A stretch of DNA of 64,000 bases from Lytechinus pictus (lineage: Eukaryota; Echinodermata; Echinoidea; Temnopleuroida; Toxopneustidae): positions 28,670,001 through 28,734,000 of the forward strand of contig NC_087256.1 in NCBI RefSeq assembly GCF_037042905.1, in the 5' to 3' direction. The notes under the pieces are model-generated. The model was given only the letters and a program-made list of their open reading frames with translations, was not told the origin of the DNA and did not search any database. Both the position numbers and the translations under genes were made by a program. This document shows positions 28,874 through 56,805 of this stretch, piece after piece (within the stretch, counting starts at the first letter, position 1; each line of letters opens with the position of its first letter).

Positions 28874-31800
28874 CTGAAAAGGGAGGATAAATAGAAGAAT
28901 TTTTTTGCAAATTTGTTGAATACAAATGCTTAAAGTCATTTTGATTTCAGGAATGCACATTTCTTTTGAAAAGGTAATATATTTAGCATCATGCTCCAGT
29001 GTTCAACATGTCCCCCAGTGAAAGTGAGAAATTTTATTCATGTTGCTAAAGAAACTAGATACACGTATAAAATTAAATTAAATTCTGTACCCAAGGGAAA
29101 AGATACTTATGGAGAAAAACATTCCTGATAATTAAGTACATCAAGGCAATTGGGAGTGATATCCCTTCCACTTGTTGAAATTAACCAAAATGCTTATTAA
29201 AATTGACACGGTCTTTAATAGTGTTCTAATTGTTGGAAATTTACCAAAATGCCAATTAAAACTGATATGGTCTTAATGATCTAATTTGTTTAACAAATCT
29301 CATTTTCTTGTCCACTTTCAAAGTTTCAACACTATATTCTTATTTTAACCTTTTATAAAACATGATTTACTACCAAGGTTGGATTCCCCCTTTAAGTGTA
29401 CTGATTTTTTTTTAAGAATATACAATGTAAAACAATCCAAAAAGGACAGTTGTTAGATTTTTGAAGGGTCTTTATCTATGAAAGAACTTATAGATACATT
29501 GCTGTGCAACATCAATTTAACTTTAAAACATCTTTTGAAAATTCATATTTATAGAAACACAAATACAATATTTCTATCATCCATTTCCTACTTTTAATGC
29601 AAATAAGGTAAGCACTCTTATACTCACTTTCTTTCAATCGCCTCTGCCCTGGAAATAATAAATTAAAAAATATAAATTAGATTATTAGAGCGTTACTTTA
29701 ATTTCAAACACAGGGACAAAAATAATTTGTTTTCTTATTTTATGAATTAAAACTACATTTACTTGCTGACTTTTTTTTCTATTCTGATCATCTTTTTGTT
29801 TACCGGTATTGCTTCATACTAGCAATCATTTTGAAAGCTTTCACATGCAACTTTCTTTTCTTTTCACTAGAAATAGGGTAAATATACCTACAATATTAAT
29901 TTTTAAGTGCTAATCTTTAAGACTAAATTTAAACCATAAGAGTTAGGCAAGGGTCATAATACTTGCCTTTCTATTTTGTGCTTGTTTTACTTGAACTTGA
30001 AGAGGGTAAATTAGAATTACCATGGATAGGCTTATATTTTGTTGTATTTTGACAAACCTGCCTACATCATTCAAATAAAATCAACTCATAATAGCTTTAA
30101 TCATAGAGACTGACTTTTGTTTCAAAAAATTGTCTTTTCTGTTTCTGAAAATCTGTAATTCCGTTTCAACTTGATCTAAAAATGGAAATTCCGTTTTGTC
30201 ACGGAAAATGTACACAGCAAAAACCTGAATTCCGTTTTGGCACAGGTGAATTCCATAAATTTTTACATGAAACGTATAAGAACCAAACAGAATTTCCGTT
30301 TTATTTACCGGTAAAATGGAAAATGACTGCCCCTACTTTAACTTAGAACCAATTGACTGATGAGTAATAGACCTAACAGAATGTAAGGTGATAGTTTGGC
30401 CTAGACAGATTTGTTTGTAGTTATTGTCAGCCTCAAGAGATTCTAAGGCCCAATTTTGAAAATGTGTTTAATTTGTGATTCGAAAACTGTGGTTTACGCA
30501 GATTTAACGCACAATTAGACTAATTATGCTTAATTCAGCACATATATTGATTGAATAAATGTATAGAAATACTAGTTCATAACCTTGGTAACAAAGCAGT
30601 CATTAAAGGAGAATGAAACCCTTGAAACCAGCTGAATCCATATCAAAGAGAAAAATCAAAGAAACGTATTGTTGAAAGTTTGAGGAAGATTGAATGCATA
30701 ATAAGAAAGTTATGAGCATTTGAATATTGAGATCTCTAATGCCATGTAGATCCTTCTATTGGCAATGCGACCAAGATCTGTGATGTCACACACGTACAAC
30801 TCCCTCATTACTTTAGTACTTATTTCACTTATATTCTCACTTTTATAGAGTCTATCACAAGGTGAGATGTTCTCTTTATGAGAGGACAAGTACAGAGGTT
30901 TCACAACATCATATCATTGATGAATCGTTTGTCATATGATTAGAATGAGCAAAAATACATGTTTTGGGGTATATTTTCAGTGTCCAAAAGGGGAGAGTTG
31001 TTCATCTGTGATATCATAGATCTTGGTTGCGTTGCCAATATGAGGATCTCCATAGCGTTAGTGATCTCGACATTAAAATGCTCATAACTCTTCTATTGCT
31101 AGTCCTATTTTACTCAAACTTTTGTTGATCTTATTCTTTGATTTTTCTGCTTTCACAAAAGCTAACTTGCTCCAAGAGTTTCATTCTCCTTTAAGCATCA
31201 TAGCATGCTGAGACAAAACTGAATTCATTACAGGACGTCTCAATATCCATGCTAGAGCAATATCAATCTGGCGCTGCACAGTGGCTGAGCACTAGGCTCA
31301 CAATACAGGGCAAAATAAATTTTTGGAGTATTCTATTTCAGATTTCTATTTCAAACAATAACTTATGGATTTTTTAAAGTGGATAGCCAGGGCTCGACGT
31401 TAGCAGTGGCCCGGGGCAACCAAAAATGAGAGACAGGCCACCAAAATTCTTTAAAAGCCTGCAATTGGTGGCCCAGTCGGGCTACCAAAGTTTTGATAAA
31501 TTGTAATGTTTTCTATTGTTTTAGCGCCACCAAATTTGCTTTTCGGGCCATCAAGAATATGAAATTGATGATTTTGGTGGACCGATCAGGCCACCAAGAA
31601 AAAAAGTTAGCGTGGAGCCTTGGGATAGCCCTAACAGGCTAATAACTGAATAAACCACTGTTTCAGACCACAGATTCAAACAACCTTGCATATTTGGGGC
31701 ATGGAGAATGGGTCGATACTTACTGAAACCTCAAATGGGATGCTAATATATCCATTTTCTTGAGTGTCTGTGAAAAGTGAAACATTAAAAATGAAAATTC

Positions 31801-32714
31801 ATAATACATAAATGCATACCACTACCTTTGTTGTTTCAAGTGAAATATATTCATCCTATGCTTTTAAAGGCTCATAATTTTTTTTCAATAAATGTTCATT
31901 TGAAACAGTTATTATTGGACTAATTTGAACTGTACGAACTGATTAAAAAATATATCAATATTTCAGAAAGGTCAAAATTTCTTTACTTTAAATAACTGAT
32001 TGGAAAATTTCCAAAAGGTAACAAGCAAGCAAGACTTTTCCTTTTAAAACACATGTGCAATAGACTCGATATTCTTTCACATTCAATGCAATGTAGGCCT
32101 AGGGCCTACACATACGATGTACCAATATTATGCAACACTTTTTTCACAAACCTGTAATGAGCTCTCCACTGTTCCTTCCTGCGAAGCAAAATTCTTGGCC
32201 GCATGAAGCAACATCTTTAAATTGAAGAGAAGAAAGAGCAGAAATAAATTAGAATTTTTAGAAGTCGACTCAAACTGAATTCCTTCCCCCTCCAAAATAA
32301 ATCTTAAAACTAAAAGACTTTGTTAAATTGCTTACTTTATTTTATTTCTAGACGGATTACATGGATTACCTCAGCAGCATTGGCAATGGCATCACCATCC
32401 CCTTCATAACTAGCGTTAGATTGGGCTTGGTCTTTGAAGTTCTTGAATGTACAGTAAGCATATGTACTGTAGGCCTACTCATTACTGAACACCAAGGACA
32501 TCCCTACTATTGGACGAGTGCGACAATGTAAGGGTGCGCATTAATACATAGGACGAATGGTAATCACGGTACATTCGTGTACACGCAGATCTATACTCAC
32601 TTCACTGGATTTTGAGCTTCTCAACACTTGTCGGGCAAGAGATCCTAAATCCGTTACATTTTCTTGAATTTTCAAAGGAAGCCTCGGATCCATATTGTGT
32701 GGTTGCATTGTCAT
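28822..32714 (-). CDS. BORCS7: BORC complex subunit 7 homologue, whole gene, 6 coding exons
   Basis: Subunit of BORC, the complex on the lysosome surface that recruits ARL8 and kinesin and so moves lysosomes outward. Coding exons in transcript order are 32714-32601, 32441-32370, 32214-32152, 31767-31724, 29648-29628 and 28873-28822. They total 366 nt, or 121 aa plus stop, against about 105 in human. All introns are GT-AG and phases agree. Diagnostic matches to remembered human BORCS7: LARQVLRSSKSSE (LTKQVLKGSRSSE), HAAKNFASQEGT, TLKKMDILASHLRFQ (SLRKMAIITTHLQYQ), AEAIERNVE (QEAIQKNVE) and NLQDQLSTLQR at the C-terminus (DLQDQLNHLLK). It is helical and probably coiled-coil. The extra length comes mainly from exon 2 and the N-terminus. 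The start is the first ATG; a second lies 2 codons on. Confidence 0.88.
29628..29648 (-). CDS. BORCS7: BORCS7 exon 5, 21-nt micro-exon
   Basis: Completes Gln and codes for AEAIER plus two bases of Asn. It is bounded by tttccag and gtgagt. Its place is fixed by phase (2 to 2) and by the match of QAEAIERN to human QQEAIQKN. Confidence 0.85.
30603..31194. mobile_element. TTAA fold-back element, family B copy 1
   Basis: Ends are TTAAAGGAGAATGAAAC and GTTTCATTCTCCTTTAA, with inverted halves (ataagaaagttatgagcat and complement). It lies in a BORCS7 intron. Confidence 0.85.
31391..31622. repeat. 230-bp imperfect TIR element, copy 2
   Basis: Second copy of the element at 7648: ggctcgacgttagcagtggc, gctaccaaagttttgataaa, ccgatcaggccaccaag, gcgtggagcc. 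Between BORCS7 exons 4 and 5. Confidence 0.75.
31724..31767 (-). CDS. BORCS7: BORCS7 exon 4
   Basis: Codes for TLKKMDILASHLRF and two bases of a Gln codon. The acceptor is cttttcacag and the donor gtaagt. It matches SLRKMAIITTHLQY. Confidence 0.88.
32152..32214 (-). CDS. BORCS7: BORCS7 exon 3
   Basis: Codes for MLLHAAKNFASQEGTVESSL plus Q, matching LLGQAARNMVLQEDAILHSE of the human protein. It runs phase 0 to phase 0; the acceptor is tttaaag and the donor gtttgt. Confidence 0.85.
32370..32441 (-). CDS. BORCS7: BORCS7 exon 2 (72 nt, absent from vertebrate protein)
   Basis: Codes for NFKDQAQSNASYEGDGDAIA then NAAE. It is flanked by attcaag (a weak acceptor) and gtaatc, and begins and ends in phase 0, so it can be skipped without changing frame. 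Skipping gives a gap-free alignment to the human protein. Coding status is supported by the open frame and by phase, not by homology. Confidence 0.6.
32601..32714 (-). CDS. BORCS7: BORCS7 exon 1
   Basis: Codes for MTMQPHNMDPRLPLKIQENV then TDLGSLARQVLRSSKSSE. The donor is gtgagt and the exon ends in phase 0. The LARQVLRSSKSSE end matches the core of vertebrate BORCS7. Confidence 0.88.
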
Positions 32715-32960
32715 GATATTTGCGAAACAGCTGAAACGATAAATTTCAATATCGTTTTCACCGAAAAACGTCTTTCTTACACTGTTTTTTCCAGCGCTCT
32801 GCCTCTGGTCTTAACAATAGCGCTGCACCGACGATCGACACACCTACCGTACCAGTCGGCAGTCGCGTCGTCGGTGGATCTGGACTGTACCGGGACTGTA
32901 CTTAAAATATCATATCAGAAGAAGAAGCTGGGACACAATTATTTTTGTTAATATCTGAAA
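32715..32960 (-). promoter_or_regulatory. BORCS7 5' region, GC- and CpG-richer
   Basis: Directly upstream of the BORCS7 start the sequence changes from AT-rich to CpG-containing (gcgctgcaccgacgatcg, gtcgcgtcgtcgg), as expected for a housekeeping promoter and 5' UTR. No TATA box is evident. The transcript start cannot be placed. Confidence 0.45.
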
Positions 32961-35882
32961 ATGTGAGCTAAACGGGGGGCTCGTTTTTTTTTTGAGGGGG
33001 CAAGAAATTCATATTTTCAGACATGGGTATATATGATATGGCTATACCTTGTATAACAGTGGCGTACAGATTGGGGCTTTGAGGGCTCCCCCCCAAAAAA
33101 AAATTTTGAAAGAGAGATGGGTGAAATATCACTGGAAATGTAGCCTAATTTTCTAAACATTTTGTAAAAATCTATCACAAAATTGGATTTTTGTAATAAA
33201 GTTGCAAAAAAGTTTTGCTCAATCACTCGCCAATTTTACACGATACGCCATATCTATATATAGCCCCCTCAAAATATTTGGCTCATTAAGCCACTGCCTT
33301 GTAACAAAATAAATTGCAGCTGTGGGGGCTTAGTCAATCCATTTTTTTTTCATTCGATCCTAATTGAAGGACAAAATTTGAATAATATAATTTCATACAA
33401 TAAAATACAAAAAAAAAAAGAAATATGACATCATCAGCTGCTCATTAATGTTCCCAAATGCCTATATATAGGCCTTACCCTATTAACGAACGTGTTTAAC
33501 TTTGTCATTATGCATGCTTAATTTTTTTTCTCTGTTTTTACCTTTTCTTCTAATAATATGCAATTTGCTCTACCACCAGGTGGTGATCATTTTGGGCAGG
33601 GGAAACAGTTTCCCCCACTTTTGAAGAATTAAAAAGTGCCTCCTTTTACCTGAAAAAAATCCCCCTTACATACGTGTCGCGATGCCCCTTTTATCTTAGA
33701 AGGAATTTTTTTGTGTTAACAGGTGCGGGCCCCTCTGCCCGTTGGCAGATCCGGGGGGCACATCGCGATCCAGCCCATGCCCCCCCCCCTTTGAGAGCCG
33801 TAATAAAAATGTATAATGTAAATATGCCGTTTGTACCCATAGTACCCAAGTGTGCCCCCCCCCCCTTTAAAAGTGAGGACCTTTTTGCTTGTCAAATTTT
33901 CATCAGAAAAATGTGCCCCCCCCCCTTGAAAAATCCTGGATCCGCCCCTGCCTTTTTAAAAGTGCCCATTCACATCAGATTATATTTTTTTGACTGCTCT
34001 ACTCATGCCCGATCAGTGCCCGCATAATGCATTCCGTATAGCGTTTAGTTCCCTTCTGCAACTATACATCTTTTAAAATGAATAATCCCTTCTAAAATAT
34101 GCACTGATTGCCTCATTTAGCTCATTTTGTTTTCATGGTGAATTTCTCCAGGGAATTTTTATACTTCAGTGTGCCACTTTTATCCTCTCATCAAGTGCCC
34201 GAGCCCAATATGAATATGCGCTTATTTACTTCTGATAGATTCCTCTATTCTTTTCTTGTTTGTTCAAAAATTTTAATAGAAAATTTATATTTATTTTTAT
34301 AGAAAATTTTGATTTGTACCATTTCACCTCTGCAGGGGCAGCGGTTCTAACCAAATGGGACAAGGGGCACTTGCCCCCCATAACTTCCCATAGGAAAAAA
34401 AATATTCTTTTTCAAAATGGAATTAGTCCTATGCGGGATAACACTTTTGTTTTTCAACTGCACATTTTCGCTTCTGAAGTTGATCTCATATGAAATATTT
34501 CACTCCATTTTAGTAATTTTCTTTTTTTTTCGCCCCTGTTCTGGCACGTATATACAGTACAGAAAAGACATAATTGGGTGAATTCTATTTTACAAACATG
34601 TGATACCTATATGGAGAGGGCATTTGGTCTCTCACCTTACAGTGCCCCCCCGGAAGGCCAAAAAATGGTCCCTTACCCATTCCCTTGATATGTGTTGCTC
34701 TCTCCTAGTGATAAAATTATTTTTTCTTGGGGGACTTTTTTTCCCAACCATAATTTTCTCTTTAATTAGGTCATTTCATGAGAAATAATATTCTAGACCA
34801 TTTTAAAAAATACAATAAAAAACAGATTTGTAATTAGCTCCAGAATCATAGTCAACAATGCATTTCGTCCAAACCGCAAGCGAGCGTGTATAGCTGCCAA
34901 AAGAGAAAGTGATCTCTTTCTCTGTGCGCCTCGATCGAAAGTAAAGATAAAGCTGTACCTACTTGTTTAGGAGGTCATTCAGGAAATACTTGTCAAGGGT
35001 ATACTAATTGTTACCAATTCTTGTAAAGGGTAGGTTTTCACACGACAATATACTTGTTTAGGGATGCATTTTCAGAACATGGAAAGGCTTTTAGGGTGCT
35101 TTTCGGAACCCCATGGTCACGCATGGTATCCACTCCATCAATCGATCGTGCCCCCCCCCCCCCCCAGCCCCCGGGCAAATACTGCATATGGTTATAACTT
35201 ATGCAGTATCCCCTTTCCCCTTGGAAATAAGGTTGACAAGCAAAAAGAATGATAATAATAGATAAACTATATTAATGGAAATGTAATTAAAATGATTGAA
35301 TATCCGATTTGATATGTCGATCAGGCGCGTATCCAGGGGATACACCCAAAAATGAGTGATGATCGGCCTTTTTTTTTCTTCTCAATAATTTCAGGAGTCG
35401 AAATGTCCCTCATTCGTGAGTGATGACCCCCGTGATGACCTATATAGCTTCTTCTTGCTTGTCACTTTTTTCTGACAACGTCACTCGATCCGTAAAAGTT
35501 TTAAGTCTGACTTTGGATTCACACATGAATCAAGCGTACTATACTTTTCAAATTTTTGTAAATGGAAATTTTATGGAATAGAGATTGAACCAGCACCCAT
35601 TGGCGGCGGAAGCCAAGAAATTTAGGGGGGTCCACCTGACATTTTGGGATGGACACAGGAAACAAAATTGACAAGCCAAAAAAAAAAAAAAAAAGGGTTA
35701 TCAACAAAAAATTTAGGGGGACCGCCCCACCCATTTCAAATATAGGGGGACAGGACCCCCCCCCGCTTCCGCCGCCTATGCCAGCACCAATTGATTGGTT
35801 GTGGGTACTGTTAAGCAACCGCGGCCGCCCCCCCCCCCCCCCCCACTGGCCCCCTATTTTTCTTGCTTGTCAGATTTTAGGA
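32961..35882. other. Intergenic region between BORCS7 and CCDC149 (divergent), no gene recognised
   Basis: AT-rich with many poly-C and poly-A tracts (33781, 33856, 33916, 35151, 35827) and old repeat debris with gtgcccccccc and atccgcccctg phrases. Short ORFs are low-complexity translations. Confidence 0.55.
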
Positions 35883-36075
35883 TATTCCAATTGGATCCAG
35901 TTGGAAACCAATTGGTTTCAACTGGTTCCAGTTGAAACCAGTTGCCTCCAATTGGTTTCAACTGGAACCAATTGAAACCAGTTGCCTCCAATTGGATTCA
36001 ATTGGTTTAATAGGGAAATTGGAACAACTGGAACCAATTGAAACCAATTGCCAACTGGTTCCAGTCCCGGTTCCA
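35883..36075. repeat. Palindromic minisatellite (CCAATTGGTTTCAACTGG type)
   Basis: About ten variants of attggtttcaactggaac and its complement alternate over 190 bp, so the array reads alike on both strands. It ends 172 bp before the CCDC149 start codon. Confidence 0.85.
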
Positions 36076-36079
36076 GTTG

Positions 36080-36119
36080 CCCAAACTTGTCGGATGAAAA
36101 TATTGACGAAACGCTCCCC
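36080..36119. repeat. Half of a GTTTCATGAAACG-type fold-back element
   Basis: aacttgtcggatg...gacgaaacgctccccagg closely resembles the right end of the element at 45412-45574. No left half is recognisable. It lies in the presumed CCDC149 promoter or 5' UTR. Confidence 0.6.
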
Positions 36120-36247
36120 AGGATGCGCGTCCAGCCTAGCCGGCCAGACGAAATTAGCGCTGCACTGCACTGCACTCAGTCAAAGTTCAGTGCACGAATT
36201 GTATGTTGTGATTGGGAAAGTAAAGGTCTAACGTCAAGTCGCGAGAA

Positions 36248-52254
<16,007 letters not shown>

Positions 52255-52637
52255 GTAAGTGAATCTCTGATGTTGGAAAAAAAAAAAAACTTACTCATGG
52301 TGATTTGCTGGTCTCTCCTCCAATTAACTGATCTTTGGTACGTGTAGGTTGACCACTTTATCAAGGTTTTCCATACTCATTTACAAATAATGCAGTGGCA
52401 TCGTTACATGCACAGATTTTGACTCTCATCAACATTGGGCCTCCATTTTACATCCTATCAGAGGGACTGGTGTTTTCCATTGTGACATAGTCTGTATCTT
52501 GTCTGCTAGTGAAGACTAGATGCCAAAGTCTCTCACTGTGTCAAATAGGCAGCCACAGTACATAGTAAATCTAGTCTCACTTCTTCAGACTCTGGATTAT
52601 GCACCATGCAAATTTGCGTAAAAACCAGACTAGCCTG

Positions 52638-52743
52638 TATCTGTGAAACGAGGGAGGACCCGCACAGTAAGACACCACGCATGCTTCAGTTATCCACCCG
52701 GGTTTGACAGGTGGACGCTTTACCGACTGAGCCAACTTGCTCC
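52638..52743 (-). mobile_element. SINE head derived from a tRNA, partial
   Basis: On the - strand: ggagcaagttggctcagtcg (A box tggctcagtcgg) then gtaaagcgtccacctgtcaa. The B box is missing or worn. A different SINE family from those at 48-52 kb. Confidence 0.6.
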
Positions 52744-53249
52744 TTTAAAGGTGGTGGGAAGAGCTAATATTGGAATTATTGCCAAGTCCTTACACATTCT
52801 ATGGTATTACTCCTACAAGATCAAGCTGTGACCTTGCCCCACGCTAAACTGTCCATGTGGGACCGAACAATCCTTCATTCTACTATAAAGACGTGCATAT
52901 CTATTGCACTCTTACAAATTAAATCCAGATGGATACTAATATGTATAATAATGGTTAAAGATGTTGCCAAGAGAAAATAAAATGAATAAGAAGCACATAC
53001 GTGTATAAAGCAATTGCTTTAGGTCTAGTCAAATCTGTTTTTTAGTGTCCATATGTACTGTTAAGAAGGAGCACCTGTCTTTAAAGGCAACAAATTTGGT
53101 TTCCAGGGAATAGAATTCCCTATTGAAGCATCATTAAAGGGACCTGTTCAGAAAGGCCACTTTTCTTGTCACCTTTGGATTTGTTTTTGTTTTTTTGTAT
53201 ATAGGTTTCACTGTATTATGATCAAACAACACCAGACATACACCCTTAT

Positions 53250-53388
53250 ACCTTGGTCACATTTGCTCTACGGCAGCCGTACGGCGAGTCGAAAACAGCC
53301 ATTTTAACAATTTTTTGTACCAGCTAAATATAGGTGGTTTGAATAAAAATGAATAAAACGGCCGCCGTAGGGCAAATGTGACCGATGT
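53250..53388. mobile_element. Small fold-back element (TGGTCACATTTGCTCTACGGC ends)
   Basis: ccttggtcacatttgctcta and tagggcaaatgtgaccgatg pair; the inner cggcagccgtacggc and cggccgccgta add GC-rich stems. Confidence 0.7.
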
Positions 53389-53418
53389 ATTACATGTGAA
53401 TACTAATGTTTAGCCTCC

Positions 53419-54008
53419 TTAAAGGAGAATGAAACTCTTGGAGCAAGTTAGCTTTTGTGTAAGCAGAAAAATCAAAGAATAAGATCAACAAAAGTTTGAG
53501 TAAAATAGGACTAGCAATAAAAGAGTTATGAGCATTTGAATGTCGAGATCACTAATGCTATGGAGATCCTCCCATTGGCAATGCGACCAAGATCTGTGAT
53601 GTCACACACGTACAACTCTCCCATTTGGACACTGAAAATATACCCCAAAACATATCTTTTTGCTCATTTAAATCATATGACAAATGATTCATCAATGATA
53701 TAATGTTGTAAAACCTCTGTACTTGTCATCTCATAAAGAAAATACCTCACCTTGTGATAGACTCTATAAAAGTGAGAATATAAGTGAAATAAGTACTAAA
53801 GTAATGAGGGAGTTGTACGTGTGTGACATCACAGATCTTGGTCGCATTGCCAATGGGAGGATCTACATGGCACTAGTGATCTCAATATTCAAATGCTCAT
53901 AACTTTCTTATTATTCATTCAATCTTCCTCAAACTTTCACATTATGTTTCTTTGATTTTTCTCTTTGATATTGATTCAGCTGGTTTCAAGGGTTTCATTC
54001 TCCTTTAA
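53419..54008. mobile_element. TTAA fold-back element, family B copy 2
   Basis: TTAAAGGAGAATGAAAC and GTTTCATTCTCCTTTAA ends, in the opposite orientation to the copy at 30603, about 590 bp. CCDC149 intron 9. Confidence 0.87.
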
Positions 54009-54140
54009 CTCTTTGTGTGCTGGGCCATGATTCCCTCTGTGCTGAATTATTTTCAGGGAGGGGATCAGGAACGGTAAACGAAATGGACTTGCTCAATTCA
54101 ACTCACTCTAACTTTTCACTGCAATATTTTGAGGGGAAAT

Positions 54141-55975
54141 TAGTGCTGCAAGTCAGGCGCCATGTTCGGGTTCGGTTCGGTTCGGCAAGGTTCGGCAGAA
54201 ATTTGCCGAACATTGGTTCGGTTCGGGGTTCGGTAATGATAGACTGATAAAGCTATAGTTCATTCAGGTATACGTAGCGACGGTAGCGTACCGGTAGACA
54301 ATTTGTACTTGATTGACTGTATGTGCTCGCGTGTACCTCTGTCACATCAAACCATTTTATCTCTATCTTGTTGACATGAAACTATGAAAGTTATAGCGCT
54401 CAACGAATCAACTGTTATCTCGAATTTGATTATCTGATGACAGATTTATTGGGTAACTCACAGTTCTAAAATGGCGACTCTTCCTAGTCGTCCATGTACC
54501 TGGACCACACTTTGGATACTTGCCAAATTAACTACGCTCGCACTCGACTCGTACTCGTACCAGCTAGGCCAGCGCATGCAGTCCCCTTGTAGCGGGACTC
54601 TGAGCTCATGAATATTTATATATACAGTCGAGGCGGCCAGCGCCAGTGCACTGAATGAACTGTAGGCATAGTAGGGCCAGGGGCGTGTCGAAGAAAGCGT
54701 GCTTATGTAATGCGCCTTTCGCTAATTGGCACGATGGGTGAACTAAACCACCAATCGCATGTCGCTGATTGTCGCATCGGTACATACAGCCACGTGCTTT
54801 GTCTGCTCGCGAAACTCAGCTCACTGATTGAAGAGCAATTCCCGAGATTTCTATGATTTCATTGGTCAGATTTCATTCGACCATGAACATACAGACCAAG
54901 TGGGATGCAAAGTTTTACGACTGTAATGGGACAGGGGGAGTAGAGTGATCATCGAATTGTTTATGGTTAATTTGAGAAGTTGATAAGAAAGGGGAAAAAA
55001 AGTAAAGATTGGGGGTCATTTTCCCCCAAGATATGAATGTTTCCGCATGGCTTTATCTTCATTCAACTTGTCAACGAGGGGAAGGGGATCTTGCTATATG
55101 CTATACCGTAATCATTCATGAGTGTTTGATTTTTATTTTCATCTGATTGTTAATAATAAAAAAGATAACTTCACCTCATCTCATTTCTATATTATTTGTT
55201 TTGCGTCTCTCCTTTCCATCTCTAACAGTCACTCACTTTATTTCCCACTTTCACTGGATCTCTCGTTTTCAAAATTCTTTACTTCTCTCTAAAATCATGA
55301 AAACTAGACAGTAGCGAGCCGACACCTCAATAATAATGTCAATCACCTCAATCAGATCTTTATTCTCCGCCGCAACAATACACGAGTTACGATCTTAATC
55401 ACATCGTATCGTAATTCGTAATGTTAATGGTACTTCATCTTTCACTTTCAGTTTATTGAGCTCGTTCATTCAAAATACTTTGAAGATTTTCAAACAAGAA
55501 TCTTGTTCGCCACCTAAAAACAACAATATTTAAGATAATTAGATTTAACCAATGAACACTCATACAGTTTTGGTTTTCTTTACCATGCTTCGGCGATTCG
55601 GCCACAGAGCGAGAGATGATGAAAGCCAGTAAAATGATTATAGCGCAAGCTCGCGCAACATCATTCATCGGATCTCCTTTCTTAATCAGGGCCGTAAAAA
55701 CCACAATGTCAACATGAAAATGAAAACAAAATCTAGTAACCGCAAAATAAGCGCATACTTCCAACATACAATTGCAAAGAAGATTAAATAGAGAATGTGC
55801 AAATATAATGATTAGAAAGGGTGTAAACTTATAAATTCATTAGCTGAAAGCCGTTTTTTTTTTTTTTTGGCCGAACTTCCGAACCAAGTCTTAGTGTTCG
55901 GTTCGGTTCTGTTCGGTTCGGAAGTGCCATGTTCGGCGAACTACCGTTCGGTTCGGCGGTTCGGCTACAGCACTA
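54141..55975. mobile_element. hAT-like non-autonomous element with GTTCGG-rich ends
   Basis: Terminal TAGTGCTG and CAGCACTA, with an exact 8-bp flanking duplication GGGGAAAT (54133-54140, 55976-55983). Both ends carry clusters of gttcggttcggttcgg and complement. The 1.8-kb inside has no transposase ORF. Eight-base duplications and TAGTG ends fit hAT. Confidence 0.85.
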
Positions 55976-56639
55976 GGGGAAATGCTTCCCGCAAAGTTGT
56001 AGAGAATCTCGCAAGCTTTCTGACTATATAATATTTTTGGGGGAAAATAATGATCAGAAATGTGGTAAATAATGCCAAATTTCACTCATATATGGTACTA
56101 TTATGATAGAGATAGATACAATGGATTGTTCGTTAGAGCAGAAATGCAAAGTTCGTGTCTCATCTAGTGTGTATTCTATGCCATTTATGAGGTGTATAAA
56201 GATATATGTGGAAAGAGAAGAAATGAAATAGTGAAAGATAAACATTGCTAATCTATATTATAAAGGTCAAGAGGTATGTTCTTCAGAAGAATCTGATGAT
56301 AATAGGGTCGTAGATAAGGAAGAGCTTTCAAGATCAAATACTCTTGAGTGTGACTGATTGCTTGTTTGTAATTCACTATCGGGGAAACGATTAGCCAATA
56401 TGATTGATATCAATTACAAACCGAAAGTGATTAGCTAATATGAGCCTCCTCCTGGCATAACCTACTTTTATAAAGCATGCCACATAGCCCATTTGTTTGA
56501 AAAAAATGTGCTGTCTTTACATTAATGAAGATGAAAATTTGAATTCCTTTTCAACTAGGTTGACCACTGTTTCTCAGCATTGCATGCTATTATCACAGTT
56601 TTAGCATGGCTGCTATGATTTGGCAACTGAACATATGAG

Positions 56640-56805
56640 GAAATACTTCTTACCATGTACCCATTTACTACACAGGGATGGAGTGTGGCAAATGTAGGTA
56701 AAATGCCTTGCAAGAGGATGCTAGTGCTGCTGTGCTGTTTGAACCCAGGACCTTGTGGTTCAAAGTCCAGAAACTTATCCAATGACACACAACATGTGTA
56801 TGGAG
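56640..56805 (-). mobile_element. tRNA-derived SINE, degenerate
   Basis: On the - strand: gtttctggactttgaaccac, cctgggttcaaac (B-box-like) and agtaaatgggtacatggtaa, the same plan as the SINE at 10062. Confidence 0.65.

Noticed and set aside
33674-34027. 117-codon Pro/Ala-rich ORF
   Set aside because: Driven by poly-C tracts in degenerate repeat DNA.
55453-55767. 104-codon ORF on the - strand with a hydrophobic stretch
   Set aside because: Inside the hAT-like element; no splice context and no recognisable family. A captured host fragment cannot be excluded, but the sequence does not support it.
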